Source of the DNA: Pluralibacter gergoviae ATCC 33028 = NBRC 105706
GTDB taxonomy: Bacteria > Pseudomonadota > Gammaproteobacteria > Enterobacterales > Enterobacteriaceae
Assembly (NCBI RefSeq): GCF_001598855.1
Contig: NZ_BCZS01000001.1
Coordinates: forward strand, 372,001-436,000
DNA: 64,000 nucleotides
Direction of reading: 5' to 3'
A program made the position numbers and the translations under genes. Under the pieces are notes generated by a model. The model saw only the letters and a list, made by a program, of their open reading frames with translations, was not told the DNA's origin and did no database searches. Shown piece by piece: positions 51,441 to 60,582 of this stretch. Numbering within the stretch: the stretch's first letter is position 1; each line of letters begins with the position of its first letter.

Positions 51441-52511
51441 ATGAAAAAACTGATTAACCGTGTTGAAGACGTCCTTAACGAACAGCTGCAGGGGCTGGCG
51501 AAAGCGCACCCCGGCCTGACGCTCCATGAAGATCCTGTTTACATGACCCGCGCCGATGCGCCGGTGGCCGGAAAAGTGGCGCTGCTCTCCGGCGGCGGCA
51601 GCGGGCACGAGCCGATGCACTGCGGCTTTATCGGCCAGGGGATGCTCTCCGGCGCCTGCCCGGGTGAAATTTTTACCTCGCCGACGCCGGACAAAATGTT
51701 CGAGTGCGCCACGCGCATTGACGGCGGCGAGGGCGTGCTGCTGATCGTCAAAAACTACACCGGCGATATCCTCAATTTCGAAACCGCAGCCGAGCTGCTG
51801 CACGACGGCGGCGTGAAGGTGGCCACGGTGGTGGTTGACGACGACGTGGCGGTGAAGGACAGCCTCTACACCGCCGGACGTCGCGGGGTGGCCAGCACCG
51901 TACTGATTGAAAAACTGGTGGGCGCCGCCGCCGAGCGCGGCGACTCCCTGCAGGCGTGCGCTGAACTTGGACGCCGGCTCAATAATCTCGGCCACTCCAT
52001 CGGCATTGCGCTGGGGGCCTGCACCGTACCCGCCGCCGGTACGCCCTCTTTTGTCCTTGCCGATGATGAGATGGAGTTTGGCGTCGGTATCCACGGCGAG
52101 CCGGGCATTGACCGCCGCCGCTTCACCTCCCTTAACCAGACCGTCGACGAGATGTTCGACACGCTGCTGGAAAACGGCCCCTATACCCGCACCCTGCGGC
52201 ACTGGGACTGCGTCCAGGGCAGCTGGCAGGAACTTAAGCAGGAGAAACGCGGCCTGCAGCGCGGCGACCGGGTGATCGCTATGGTCAATAATCTCGGCGC
52301 TACGCCGCTGTCTGAACTGTACGGCGTCTACAACCGGCTTGATGACCGCTGCCGGGAGGCGGGGATCGACATTGCCCGCAGCCTGGTGGGCAGCTACTGC
52401 ACATCGCTGGATATGAGCGGTTTCTCCATCACGCTGATGAAGGCCGACGATGAAACGCTCGCGCTGTGGGATGCGCCGGTAAATACCCCGGCGCTGAACT
52501 GGGGAAAATAA
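51441..52511 (+). CDS. dhaK: PTS-dependent dihydroxyacetone kinase, DHA-binding subunit
   Basis: DhaK (356 residues) binds dihydroxyacetone covalently through a histidine (VGIHGEPGIDRR, about His218) for phosphoryl transfer from DhaL-ADP. Other conserved stretches are VALLSGGGSGHEPMHCGFIG and NYTGDILNFETA. The start at 51441 gives MKKLINRVEDVLNEQL, matching E. coli DhaK. ATG 51432 sits too close to the GGAG site. It is the first gene of dhaKLM, with 10 bp to dhaL. Confidence 0.96.
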   Translation: MKKLINRVEDVLNEQLQGLAKAHPGLTLHEDPVYMTRADAPVAGKVALLSGGGSGHEPMHCGFIGQGMLSGACPGEIFTSPTPDKMFECATRIDGGEGVLLIVKNYTGDILNFETAAELLHDGGVKVATVVVDDDVAVKDSLYTAGRRGVASTVLIEKLVGAAAERGDSLQACAELGRRLNNLGHSIGIALGACTVPAAGTPSFVLADDEMEFGVGIHGEPGIDRRRFTSLNQTVDEMFDTLLENGPYTRTLRHWDCVQGSWQELKQEKRGLQRGDRVIAMVNNLGATPLSELYGVYNRLDDRCREAGIDIARSLVGSYCTSLDMSGFSITLMKADDETLALWDAPVNTPALNWGK

Positions 52512-52521
52512 GGAGCTGACT

Positions 52522-53154
52522 ATGTCTCTGACCAGAACTCAAATTGTTAACTGGCTGTACCGCTGCGGCGAGATCTTCACCCGCGAGAGCAGCTTCCTGA
52601 CCGGGCTGGACAAGGAGATTGGCGATGCCGATCACGGCCTGAACATGCACCGCGGCTTCAGCAAAGTGGTGGAAAAACTGCCGGCCATCGCCGACAAAGA
52701 CATCGGTTTTATTCTCAAAAATACCGGTATGACCCTGCTGTCTAACGTCGGCGGCGCCAGCGGCCCGCTGTTCGGCACCTTTTTTATCCGCGCGGCGGCG
52801 GTAACTCAGGCCCGCCAGAGTCTGACCCTTGATGAGCTGTATCAGATGGTGCGCGAAGGCGCAGACGGCGTGGTCAGCCGCGGCAAAGCCGAGCCGGGAG
52901 ATAAAACCATGTGCGACGTCTGGCTGCCGGTGGTGGCGTCTCTGCGCCAGTCCAGCGAGCAGGGCCTGACGGTACAGGCCGCGCTGGATGTGGCGGCGGA
53001 GGAGGCGGCGCGCGCGGCGCAGGCCACCATTACCCTGCAGGCCCGCAAGGGCCGGGCCAGCTATCTCGGCGAACGCAGTATCGGCCATCAGGATCCCGGC
53101 GCCACGTCGGTGATGTTTATGATCCAGATGCTGGCCGCAGCAGCGAAAGAGTAA
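52522..53154 (+). CDS. dhaL: PTS-dependent dihydroxyacetone kinase, ADP-binding subunit
   Basis: DhaL (210 residues, the E. coli length) holds a tightly bound ADP that acts as a phosphoryl carrier. Seen are the Mg-ADP ligands in GDADHGLNMHRGF, the glycine-rich LLSNVGGASGPLFGTFF, and GRASYLGERSIGHQDPGATS at the C-terminus. It lies between dhaK and dhaM with 10-bp spacers. In E. coli DhaL-ADP also activates DhaR. Confidence 0.96.
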   Translation: MSLTRTQIVNWLYRCGEIFTRESSFLTGLDKEIGDADHGLNMHRGFSKVVEKLPAIADKDIGFILKNTGMTLLSNVGGASGPLFGTFFIRAAAVTQARQSLTLDELYQMVREGADGVVSRGKAEPGDKTMCDVWLPVVASLRQSSEQGLTVQAALDVAAEEAARAAQATITLQARKGRASYLGERSIGHQDPGATSVMFMIQMLAAAAKE

Positions 53155-53164
53155 GGACAGCGCA

Positions 53165-54571
53165 ATGGTAAATCTGGTGATTGTTTCCCACAGCGCCCGC
53201 CTGGGCGAGGGCGTGGCCGAGCTGGCCGGGCAGATGCTGCACGGCGACGGCTGCCGGCTGGCGGTTGCCGCCGGTATCGACGATCCCGACAGTCCCATCG
53301 GCACCGATCCGCTGAAGGTGATGGCGGCGATTGAATCTCTCGCCGACGCCGACGCCGTACTGGTGATGATGGATATGGGCAGCGCGCTGCTGAGCGCGGA
53401 AACCGCGCTCGATCTGCTCGATCCGGCGATTGCCGCCAGGGTACACCTCTGCGCGGCGCCGCTGGTCGAGGGAACGCTGGCGGCGGCGGTCAGCGCCGCT
53501 TCCGGCGCCGGAATCGACAAGGTGATGGCCGATGCGATGGCCGCCCTTGAGGCCAAGCGCGCCCAGTTGGGAATAGCGCCGGCGGCTCCGCAGACGCCGG
53601 TTCCGCAGGGCGAGGCCGAGCGTTCCGTCACGGTGGTTATCAGCAACCGCAACGGCCTGCACGTGCGCCCGGCCTCCCGGCTGGTGGCGGCGCTGGCCGG
53701 CTTCGACGCCCGCCTGGCGCTGGAGAAAGCGGGGCGGCGCGTGGTGCCGGACAGCATCAACCAGATTGCGCTGCTGCAGGTGCGGCAGAATGACCGGGTA
53801 ACGCTGCTGGCCAGCGGACCGGACGCGGAGGCGGCCATCGCCGCCTTCACCGCCCTTGCGGAGAGCCACTTCGGCGAAGATCCGCAGGCGGAAACGGCCG
53901 CACCGCCGCTGCCGCCGCGCGTCTCCGGCAGCGCGGTATTCTGGCCGCAGCCCGGCGCGCTTCGGGAACGTCAGCAGGCCGCCGATAGCGACGGCGAGCG
54001 GCGGCGGCTGCAGCAGGCCATTGCCGACACCCTGACCGATCTGGACGCCCTGGCGGCGCGGGCCGACGCTCAGTACGGCGCTGATATTGGCGCTATTTTT
54101 GCCGGCCACCGGGAGCTGCTCGACGATCCCGAGCTGCTTGCCGCCGCCGACGAGATGATGCGCGAACAGCAGTGCGACGCCGGCTGGGCCTGGCAGCAGG
54201 TGATGTCTGACATGAGCCAGCAGTACCGGCAGCTCAGCGACGACTATCTGCAGGCGCGCTATATCGACATCGACGATCTGCGGCAGCGCACGCTGGATCA
54301 TCTGGACGGACGCCGGAACGCGATCCCGGGCTTTAGCGCCCCGGCGATCCTCGTTTGCGACGACATCTTTCCCTCCACCGTGCTGCAGCTCGATCCGCAG
54401 CAGGTGAAGGGCATCTGCCTGCGCGGCGGCAGCGAGCGCTCCCACGGTGCGATTATCGCCCGCGCCGCCGGGATCGCCTTTCTCAGCCAGCAGGGCGAGG
54501 CGCTCGCTTCCCTGCGCAGCGGCCAGCCGCTGACGCTGGATCTGGCGGCCCATCAGCTTATTGCGGACTGA
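53165..54571 (+). CDS. dhaM: DHA kinase phosphotransfer protein DhaM (EIIA-HPr-EI fusion)
   Basis: DhaM (468 residues) passes phosphate from the PTS to DhaL. It has three parts. An EIIA-like domain has active His9 (VIVSHSARLGEG), an HPr-like domain has His166 (NGLHVRPAS), and an EI N-terminal-like domain has His427 (GGSERSHGAIIARAA). The EI part is truncated after the phosphohistidine domain, as in E. coli DhaM. A proline/alanine-rich linker (residues 137-150) joins the first two. Confidence 0.95.
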   Translation: MVNLVIVSHSARLGEGVAELAGQMLHGDGCRLAVAAGIDDPDSPIGTDPLKVMAAIESLADADAVLVMMDMGSALLSAETALDLLDPAIAARVHLCAAPLVEGTLAAAVSAASGAGIDKVMADAMAALEAKRAQLGIAPAAPQTPVPQGEAERSVTVVISNRNGLHVRPASRLVAALAGFDARLALEKAGRRVVPDSINQIALLQVRQNDRVTLLASGPDAEAAIAAFTALAESHFGEDPQAETAAPPLPPRVSGSAVFWPQPGALRERQQAADSDGERRRLQQAIADTLTDLDALAARADAQYGADIGAIFAGHRELLDDPELLAAADEMMREQQCDAGWAWQQVMSDMSQQYRQLSDDYLQARYIDIDDLRQRTLDHLDGRRNAIPGFSAPAILVCDDIFPSTVLQLDPQQVKGICLRGGSERSHGAIIARAAGIAFLSQQGEALASLRSGQPLTLDLAAHQLIAD

Positions 54572-54637
54572 ATCTCTCACACTCAGCCGGCGGCCTGACC
54601 GCCGGCCACATTCGACACACCAACTTCAGGAAATGTT

Positions 54638-56284
54638 ATGTCTCAATTCTTTTTTAATCAGCGCGCCGCGCTCGTCAGCGACGTTATCGACGGCACCCTT
54701 ATCGCCAGCCCGTGGAATAACCTGGCCCGCCTGGAGAGCGATCCGGCCATCCGCATCGTGGTGCGCCGCGATCTGAATAAAGAGAACGTTGCGGTGATCT
54801 CCGGCGGCGGCTCCGGCCACGAGCCGGCCCACGTTGGCTTTGTCGGTAAAGGAATGCTCACCGCCGCGGTCTGCGGCGATCTGTTCGCCTCCCCGAGCGT
54901 GGACGCCGTGCTGACCGCGATCCAGGCGGTGACCGGCGAGGCGGGCTGCCTGCTGATTGTGAAGAACTACACCGGCGACCGCCTCAACTTTGGCCTGGCG
55001 GCGGAAAAGGCCCGCCGCCTCGGCTATAAAGTCGAGATGCTGATCGTCGGAGACGACATCTCCCTGCCGGACAATAAGCACCCGCGCGGCATTGCCGGTA
55101 CGGTGCTGGTGCATAAAGTCGCCGGCTACTTCGCCGAGCGCGGCTGCAACCTGGACACGGTATTGCGGGAGGCGTCACTTGCAGCACGCAGCACCGCCAG
55201 CATCGGCGTGGCGCTCTCCGGCTGCCACCTGCCGCAGGAAGCGGAAAGCGCGCCGCGCCATCCGGCGGGCAGCGCCGAGCTGGGAATGGGCATCCACGGC
55301 GAGCCGGGGGCGGCGACCATCGCCACCCACAACAGCGGCGAGATCGTCCGCCTGATGGCCGATAAGCTGGCGGCGGCGCTGCCGAAAACCGGCCGCCTGG
55401 CGGTGATGCTCAATAACCTCGGCGGCGTATCAGTGGCCGAGATGGCGATCCTGACCGCCGAGCTGGCGAAGACGCCGCTGCACGCGCGCATCGACTGGCT
55501 GATTGGCCCCGCCGCGCTGGTCACGGCCCTGGACATGAAGGGCTTCTCTCTCAGCGCGATTGTGCTGGAAGAGAGCATCGAAAAAGCGCTGCTCGCCGAT
55601 GTCGAAACGTCCGGCTGGCTGCGTCCGGTACAGCCGCGGCAGATAAGCGTCATGCCGTCGTCGCTGCGCAGCGCCAGCGTCAGCTATCAGCCCTCCGGCA
55701 ACGCTGAGGTTGCCGGAATTGTCGCCCGCGTCACCGGCACCCTTGACGGACTTGAGGCCGAGCTCAACGCCCTGGATGCCAAAGTGGGCGACGGCGATAC
55801 CGGCTCCACCTTCGCCGCCGGCGCCCGGGAAATTGCCCGCCTGCTGGAAGCGAAGCAGCTGCCGCTCGACGATCTGCCGGTGCTGTTTGCGCTGATCGGC
55901 GAACGCCTGACCGTCGTGATGGGCGGCTCCAGCGGCGTGCTGATGTCCATCTTCTTTACCGCCGCGGGCCAGGCGCTGGCGCAGGGCGAGAGCATTGCCA
56001 GCGCGCTGAACGCCGGGCTGAAGCAGATGAAATTCTACGGCGGCGCGGATGAGGGCGACCGTACCATGATCGACGCCCTGCAGCCCGCCCTGGCGTCGCT
56101 GCTGGCAGAGCCGGGCGCGCTGCAGAAGGCCTTTGAAGCCGCCGAGGCCGGGGCAGAGCGCACCCGTAACGCGGCGAAGGCCAATGCCGGACGCGCCTCC
56201 TACCTCAACAGCGACAGCCTGATCGGCAACATGGATCCGGGCGCCCACGCGGTGGCGCGGGTGTTTAAAGCGCTGGCTGAGTAA
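54638..56284 (+). CDS. dhaK: ATP-dependent dihydroxyacetone kinase (single-chain, C. freundii type)
   Basis: This 548-residue enzyme fuses a K domain (about 1-330; AVISGGGSGHEPAHVGFVG and the substrate His in GMGIHGEPG) to an L domain (about 355-548). The L domain binds ATP directly (KVGDGDTGSTFAAGAREI, TVVMGGSSGVLMS, GRASYLNSDSL). It is unrelated in mechanism to the PTS, so the cluster encodes two parallel DHA kinases. It lies 66 bp after dhaM and is probably in the same transcript. A terminator follows. Confidence 0.96.
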   Translation: MSQFFFNQRAALVSDVIDGTLIASPWNNLARLESDPAIRIVVRRDLNKENVAVISGGGSGHEPAHVGFVGKGMLTAAVCGDLFASPSVDAVLTAIQAVTGEAGCLLIVKNYTGDRLNFGLAAEKARRLGYKVEMLIVGDDISLPDNKHPRGIAGTVLVHKVAGYFAERGCNLDTVLREASLAARSTASIGVALSGCHLPQEAESAPRHPAGSAELGMGIHGEPGAATIATHNSGEIVRLMADKLAAALPKTGRLAVMLNNLGGVSVAEMAILTAELAKTPLHARIDWLIGPAALVTALDMKGFSLSAIVLEESIEKALLADVETSGWLRPVQPRQISVMPSSLRSASVSYQPSGNAEVAGIVARVTGTLDGLEAELNALDAKVGDGDTGSTFAAGAREIARLLEAKQLPLDDLPVLFALIGERLTVVMGGSSGVLMSIFFTAAGQALAQGESIASALNAGLKQMKFYGGADEGDRTMIDALQPALASLLAEPGALQKAFEAAEAGAERTRNAAKANAGRASYLNSDSLIGNMDPGAHAVARVFKALAE

Positions 56285-56300
56285 TTTGACTCTCCGCTTC

Positions 56301-56344
56301 AGCGCCCCCGGCCGCGATGCGCGGTCGGGGGCGCTGTTTTTTTG
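56301..56344 (+). terminator. Terminator at the end of the dha regulon
   Basis: AGCGCCCCCG-GCCGCG pairs with CGCGGT-CGGGGGCGCT around a 3-base loop, followed by G and a run of T (56336-56343). Confidence 0.92.
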
Positions 56345-56392
56345 TTCTGTGAACCCTCGCACATACGCCTCTGAGACATTTCTCTATGTTAT

Positions 56393-56408
56393 ATGGATAT
56401 TTATACAG
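56393..56408 (+). promoter_or_regulatory. Candidate LexA (SOS) box upstream of gyrI
   Basis: ATGGATATTTATACAG matches 13 of 16 positions of the LexA consensus CTGTATATATATACAG. It lies 24 bp before the start of gyrI (sbmC), which is an SOS gene in E. coli. The left half-site is degenerate. Confidence 0.55.
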
Positions 56409-56431
56409 TTATTAACCGACAGGGAGGCAGC

Positions 56432-56899
56432 ATGAACTACCAAATCAGGCAGGAATCAACGCGTTCGATTGCGGGTTTTCATCTCGTTGGCCCGTGGCAA
56501 GAGACGGTGCCGGAGGGGTTTGAACGGCTCGGGAAGTGGGTTAAAGAGAAGGGGATCGCCGCCGGACCCTGGGTTGCCGTCTACGAGGGTAACCCGGATG
56601 AAGTTCCGGCAGAGCAGCTGCGCTGCGACACGGCTATCGCCGTTCCCGATGATTTTGTCATCCCGCAAGGCAGCGACGGCGTGACGCTGCGCGAGCTTGT
56701 GGGAGGGCCGTATGCAGTGGCTACTGTACGGATTGAGAATGGCGACTTCACCACGCCCTGGTATCAGTTCTTCGACAGCCTGCTGCGGGACAGCGCCTGC
56801 CAGATGTCGATGCATCCCTGCTTCGAGGTCTATCTGAATAACGGTGATGTCGACGGCTACTGGGATCTGGAGATGTATATCTCACTTCTGCCTCAATAG
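56432..56899 (+). CDS. sbmC: DNA gyrase inhibitor GyrI (SbmC)
   Basis: GyrI (155 residues, GyrI-like/SOUL-type effector fold) binds gyrase and protects cells from gyrase poisons such as microcin B17 and CcdB. It shows MNYQIRQES, RSIAGFHLVGPW, QLRCDTAIAVPDD and YLNNGDVDGYWDLEMYI, closely matching E. coli SbmC. The start at 56432 follows a strong GGGAGG. The 13 upstream in-frame codons would include the LexA box and are rejected. Confidence 0.94.
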   Translation: MNYQIRQESTRSIAGFHLVGPWQETVPEGFERLGKWVKEKGIAAGPWVAVYEGNPDEVPAEQLRCDTAIAVPDDFVIPQGSDGVTLRELVGGPYAVATVRIENGDFTTPWYQFFDSLLRDSACQMSMHPCFEVYLNNGDVDGYWDLEMYISLLPQ

Positions 56900-57010
56900 C
56901 CGCTATCCTGTATTGACGGAGCATTTGTCGGGGAAATCGCCTGCTCCGCTGCAACATCCGGTGAGAAAACAAGTACAATCTGCTTTTGTTATTCCCGACG
57001 GAGTGCCCGC

Positions 57011-58069
57011 GTGCGTGCTGACAAATCCCTGAGCCCTTTTGAAATTCGGCTATACCGTCACTACCGTATCGTTCACGGCGTGCGTATAGCTCTGGCATTT
57101 ATCCTGACGTTTCTACTGGTACGGCTGTTCGACGTTCCGGAAGGGACCTGGCCGCTGATCACCCTGGTGGTGGTGATGGGGCCTATCTCCTTCTGGGGCA
57201 ACGTCGTGCCGCGCGTGCTTGAACGCATCGGCGGCACCGTGCTCGGCTCGGTGCTTGGGCTGGTGGCGCTTAAGCTTGAGCTGTTGTCGCTGCCGCTGAT
57301 GCTGCTGTGGTGCGCGGCGGCCATGTTTCTCTGCGGCTGGCTGGCGCTGGGCAAGCGGCCCTATCAGGCGCTGTTGATCGGCATCACGCTGTCGGTGGTG
57401 GTGGGCGCCCCGGCGGGGGATATGCACACCGCCCTGTGGCGAAGCGGCGACGTCATCATCGGCTCGCTGCTGGCCCTGCTGTTTACCGGCATCTGGCCGC
57501 AGCGGGCGTTTATCCACTGGCGTATCCAGATGGCGGGCTACGTGACCGAGCTTAACCGCCTCTATCAGACGGCGTTTTCGCCTAATTTGCTTGAGCGCCC
57601 CCGTCTTGACCGCCGCCACCAGAAAATCCTCAGCGATGTGGTCAAAATGCGCGGCCTGATTGCCCCGGCCAGTAAAGAGATCCATATCCAGAAATCGGTA
57701 TTTGAGGGCATCCAGACCATCAACCGCAATCTGGTGTGTATGCTTGAGCTGCAGATGAACGCATGGTGGGCCTCCCGCAGCAGCCACTACGTGCTGCTCA
57801 ACGCCCACACCCTGCGCGATATGCAGCACATTACCCAGCAGACGCTGCTGACCCTGGCGCACGCGCTTTATGAGGGAAATCCGCAGCCGGTGCTGGCTAA
57901 CAACGAAAAGCTCAGCGATATTGCCGCCGAACTGCGCCAGCTGGTGAGTGATTATAAAGACGCTAATCCGGCGGAGACGCCCATGCACGGCTACGTCTGG
58001 CTAAGCATGGAGATGGCGCGTCAGCTGGAGCTGTTATCGCGTCTGATTTGCCGGGCGCTGCGCAAATAA
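57011..58069 (+). CDS. yeeA: FUSC-family inner membrane protein YeeA
   Basis: This 352-residue protein is the same length as E. coli YeeA. About six N-terminal transmembrane helices (residues 22-165, for example TWPLITLVVVMGPISFWGNV) are followed by a mostly helical soluble domain. The FUSC family includes aromatic-acid efflux proteins such as AaeB, but the YeeA substrate is unknown. The GTG start at 57011 is 8 bases after GGAG. Confidence 0.88.
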   Translation: MRADKSLSPFEIRLYRHYRIVHGVRIALAFILTFLLVRLFDVPEGTWPLITLVVVMGPISFWGNVVPRVLERIGGTVLGSVLGLVALKLELLSLPLMLLWCAAAMFLCGWLALGKRPYQALLIGITLSVVVGAPAGDMHTALWRSGDVIIGSLLALLFTGIWPQRAFIHWRIQMAGYVTELNRLYQTAFSPNLLERPRLDRRHQKILSDVVKMRGLIAPASKEIHIQKSVFEGIQTINRNLVCMLELQMNAWWASRSSHYVLLNAHTLRDMQHITQQTLLTLAHALYEGNPQPVLANNEKLSDIAAELRQLVSDYKDANPAETPMHGYVWLSMEMARQLELLSRLICRALRK

Positions 58070-58234
58070 CGCCCACCCGGTCACGGTTTACCGCCGGCTT
58101 GTTTCGATTCAGCAAGATTTAGGGTTATGATGGCCCTAACGGTACTACGATTATCACAGGCTGCTGCCACCCGTTATGTTTACCCTAACGCGGTCGCATT
58201 ACGAATCCGAAGCTTAACTATCAGGGGTATAAAA

Positions 58235-58570
58235 ATGGATACATCCAAACCATCTTTCCAGGACGTACTGGAGTTTGTTCGTCTGTTCCGCCGCAAGAAC
58301 AAGCTGCAGCGCGAAATTCAGGACGTTGAGAAAAAAATTCGTGACAACCAGAAGCGCGTGCTGCTGCTCGATAACCTGAGCGATTACATCAAGCCGGGCA
58401 TGACCGTGGAAGCCATCCAGGAGATCATCGCCAGCATGAAATCCGATTATGAAGACCGCGTTGATGAGTACATCATCAAAAACGCCGAGATCTCCCAGGA
58501 GCGCCGCGAAATCTCTAAAAAGCTCAAGGCAATGGGTGAGCTGAAGACCGGCGAAACGAAAGCGAAGTAA
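58235..58570 (+). CDS. tmaR: PTS system regulator TmaR (YeeX)
   Basis: This 111-residue, highly charged coiled-coil protein ([20 protein letters not shown]) is almost identical to E. coli TmaR. TmaR recruits and controls the activity of PTS Enzyme I at the cell poles. The ATG at 58235 gives the family N-terminus ([18 protein letters not shown]). The open frame extending upstream to 58127 has no homology. A clear terminator follows. Confidence 0.94.
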   Translation: MDTSKPSFQDVLEFVRLFRRKNKLQREIQDVEKKIRDNQKRVLLLDNLSDYIKPGMTVEAIQEIIASMKSDYEDRVDEYIIKNAEISQERREISKKLKAMGELKTGETKAK

Positions 58571-58601
58571 GTCGCTTCACGCCCTGCGCCGCAGGGGATT
58601 A

Positions 58602-58627
58602 GGCCAGCACCGGGTGCTGGCCTTTTG
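58602..58627 (+). terminator. Terminator after tmaR
   Basis: GGCCAGCAC pairs perfectly with GTGCTGGCC around CGG, then TTTT. It lies between the convergent tmaR and shiA. Confidence 0.88.
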
Positions 58628-58670
58628 TTATTCTGAACCGATCGTCCGCTAAGTCATCGCCGGCGTCTAT

Positions 58671-59993
58671 TTAGGCGTGTGCAGGTGTTTTCATTAACAT
58701 CGCCGTCAGCGCCGAGAGCAGACAACCCGCCGTCAGGTAAATCGCCACGCTGTGCCACTCGCCGCCGGAGAAGGTCAGCAGCGCGGCGGCAATGAACGGC
58801 GTAAAGCCGCCGCCCACTACGCTGGCCACCTGATAGCCCACCCCGGCGCCGCTGTAGCGATAGCCGGTGCCGAACATATCGGTAAACATCGGCTGCTGCA
58901 CGCAGACCACCATATCATGGGCAATATTGGCCAGCAGCAGAGAGAAAAGGACGATGCTGAACATCGAGCGGGCCTCCAGCGCCATAAAGAAAGGAAACGC
59001 GCTGAGGGCGCCGATCAGGGCGCCGGTAATGTAGATGCGCCGGCGGCCGTAGCGGTCCGCCATCCAGGCGAATAGCGGAATGGTCAGGCAGCTGACGCCG
59101 CCGACCAGCAGGCCGATATTGAGAAACAGCTCGCGGGGCATGCCGAGATTCTGCGTCGAGTAGTTGAGGGCGAACGCAGTGACGATGTACATCGTCAGCA
59201 GCTCGCACAGGCGCAGGGCGATAATTTTCATAAACGCCCCGGGATGGCGAACCAGCGCCTCCAGTATCGGCAGCGTCTTTTTGGCCGACGCCGGCCGCAC
59301 TTCGCGCACCCGCTCAAATTCAACCGACTCCTCCATGCCGTTGCGGATCCACAGGGCGCCGATCACCAGCAGCACGCTGAACAGGAACGGCAGCCGCCAG
59401 CCCCAGCTCAGAAACTGCGCGTCGGTGGTCAGGCTGCTTATCAGCGATACCAGCCCGGTGGCGAGCAGCAGGCCGACGCCGTAGCCGACCTGGATGCCGC
59501 TGCTGTAAAACGCCTTCTTACCCGACGGCGCGCTCTCCACCGCCAGCAGCGCCGCGCCGCCCCATTCGCCGCCGACGGCGAAGCCCTGGATGGCGCGCAG
59601 GGTGACCAGCAGCGCGGGCGCCCACCAGCCGATAGAGGCGAAGGAGGGCAGAAGACCGATGCAGGCCGTGGCGGCACCCATCATCCAGACGGTGAGCATC
59701 AGCATCCGCTTGCGCCCCAGCCGGTCGCCAAAGTGGCCGAAGACAATGCCGCCGAGCGGTCGGAACAGAAAGCCCACGCCGAAGGTGGCGAAGGCCGCCA
59801 GCGTGCCCATGGCCGGATCGATCTGCGGGAAAAATTCGCTGTTGAACACCAGCGCGGCGGTAATGCCGTACAGCAGGAAGTCGAACCAGTCGACCACCGC
59901 GCCGGCGAAACTGCCCCAGGCGGCCCGGCGGGCGCGCTGGCGGGACGCTGTTGTTCCATCAGTGCAGGGGGTGGTGAGGGTGGAGTCCGTCAT
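58671..59993 (-). CDS. shiA: Shikimate transporter ShiA (MFS, metabolite:H+ symporter)
   Basis: This is a 440-residue major facilitator with twelve helices, very close to E. coli ShiA. Conserved stretches include GSFAGAVVDWFDFLLYGITA, the loop 2-3 motif GHFGDRLGRKRMLML and QGFAVGGEWGGAALLAVESA. It imports shikimate with protons. It is convergent with tmaR, the same neighbourhood as in E. coli. Confidence 0.93.
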   Translation of the reverse strand: MTDSTLTTPCTDGTTASRQRARRAAWGSFAGAVVDWFDFLLYGITAALVFNSEFFPQIDPAMGTLAAFATFGVGFLFRPLGGIVFGHFGDRLGRKRMLMLTVWMMGAATACIGLLPSFASIGWWAPALLVTLRAIQGFAVGGEWGGAALLAVESAPSGKKAFYSSGIQVGYGVGLLLATGLVSLISSLTTDAQFLSWGWRLPFLFSVLLVIGALWIRNGMEESVEFERVREVRPASAKKTLPILEALVRHPGAFMKIIALRLCELLTMYIVTAFALNYSTQNLGMPRELFLNIGLLVGGVSCLTIPLFAWMADRYGRRRIYITGALIGALSAFPFFMALEARSMFSIVLFSLLLANIAHDMVVCVQQPMFTDMFGTGYRYSGAGVGYQVASVVGGGFTPFIAAALLTFSGGEWHSVAIYLTAGCLLSALTAMLMKTPAHA

Positions 59994-60582
59994 TATGTTG
60001 TCCGTACCTTAACACTTTCTTATTCTGGCAATGAATGCAGGGTTAAACTGACGCAGACCGCAGGCTGCGTACTAAAAAACGCTATGAGACTACAGCGACA
60101 TCCGCCCGCTGAAAACTCTTTTGCGCCGCCGGCGGCGCGAAAGGGGAAATTGACTCAGGGAGCGCGCAAGCGCAGACGATTATTCGGCAGGCGGGCGATT
60201 TAGTTTCGTGAATACCCTGGGGTGGGCTGACAGCGCAAAAAGCCGTCGGCGGAGCGGGCGGTTGCGTCAATATGATATTAAGATGATAAATAAAAATGGC
60301 CCTGATAATAATGCGGGAAGCAATTATATAAATAACAGCGGGTTAATTCTGGCGTATCAATTGGATAAATTTGAGCGCTGCTGATAATAATTTCTCTAAA
60401 TGGTAATACTTTGACCGATTGATAAAAATCAAAGTTTTACCTCGCTCCGATAATAGAATCTATAAGCGGAAAAAAGTCGTCACTTCTGCGTAGTTTAAAT
60501 TTCAATATAGCCATGCTCACCGGCCTGATAACAGCGGCAGCGCGCGGCGGTCATTATTTATTTAGCGAAAAGGAAAAGTTCT
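59994..60582. other. 590-bp intergenic region between shiA and the RidA gene
   Basis: No supported gene is present. The left part is GC-rich and the right part (60250-60582) is AT-rich. It contains a perfect FNR palindrome with a well-placed -10-like hexamer (60419-60459), directed at the RidA gene. A presumed shiA promoter lies near 60000-60100 but could not be defined. Confidence 0.5.
60419..60459 (+). promoter_or_regulatory. Perfect FNR box and class II promoter ahead of the RidA gene
   Basis: TTGATAAAAATCAA at 60419-60432 matches the FNR consensus TTGAT-N4-ATCAA at every defined base. A -10-like TAGAAT lies at 60454-60459. It would put transcription start near 60466 and the FNR site at about -41, the class II activator position. 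The RidA start is at 60583. ArcA or CRP cross-recognition is possible but the match favours FNR. Confidence 0.7.

Noticed and set aside
53117..54580. 487-codon minus-strand frame opposite dhaM
   Set aside because: It is a mirror of dhaM codon bias and no family is visible. dhaM shows all three phosphohistidine motifs.
60082..60270. 62-codon minus-strand frame between shiA and the RidA gene
   Set aside because: It has no ribosome site and no recognisable features. It is GC-rich chance coding.
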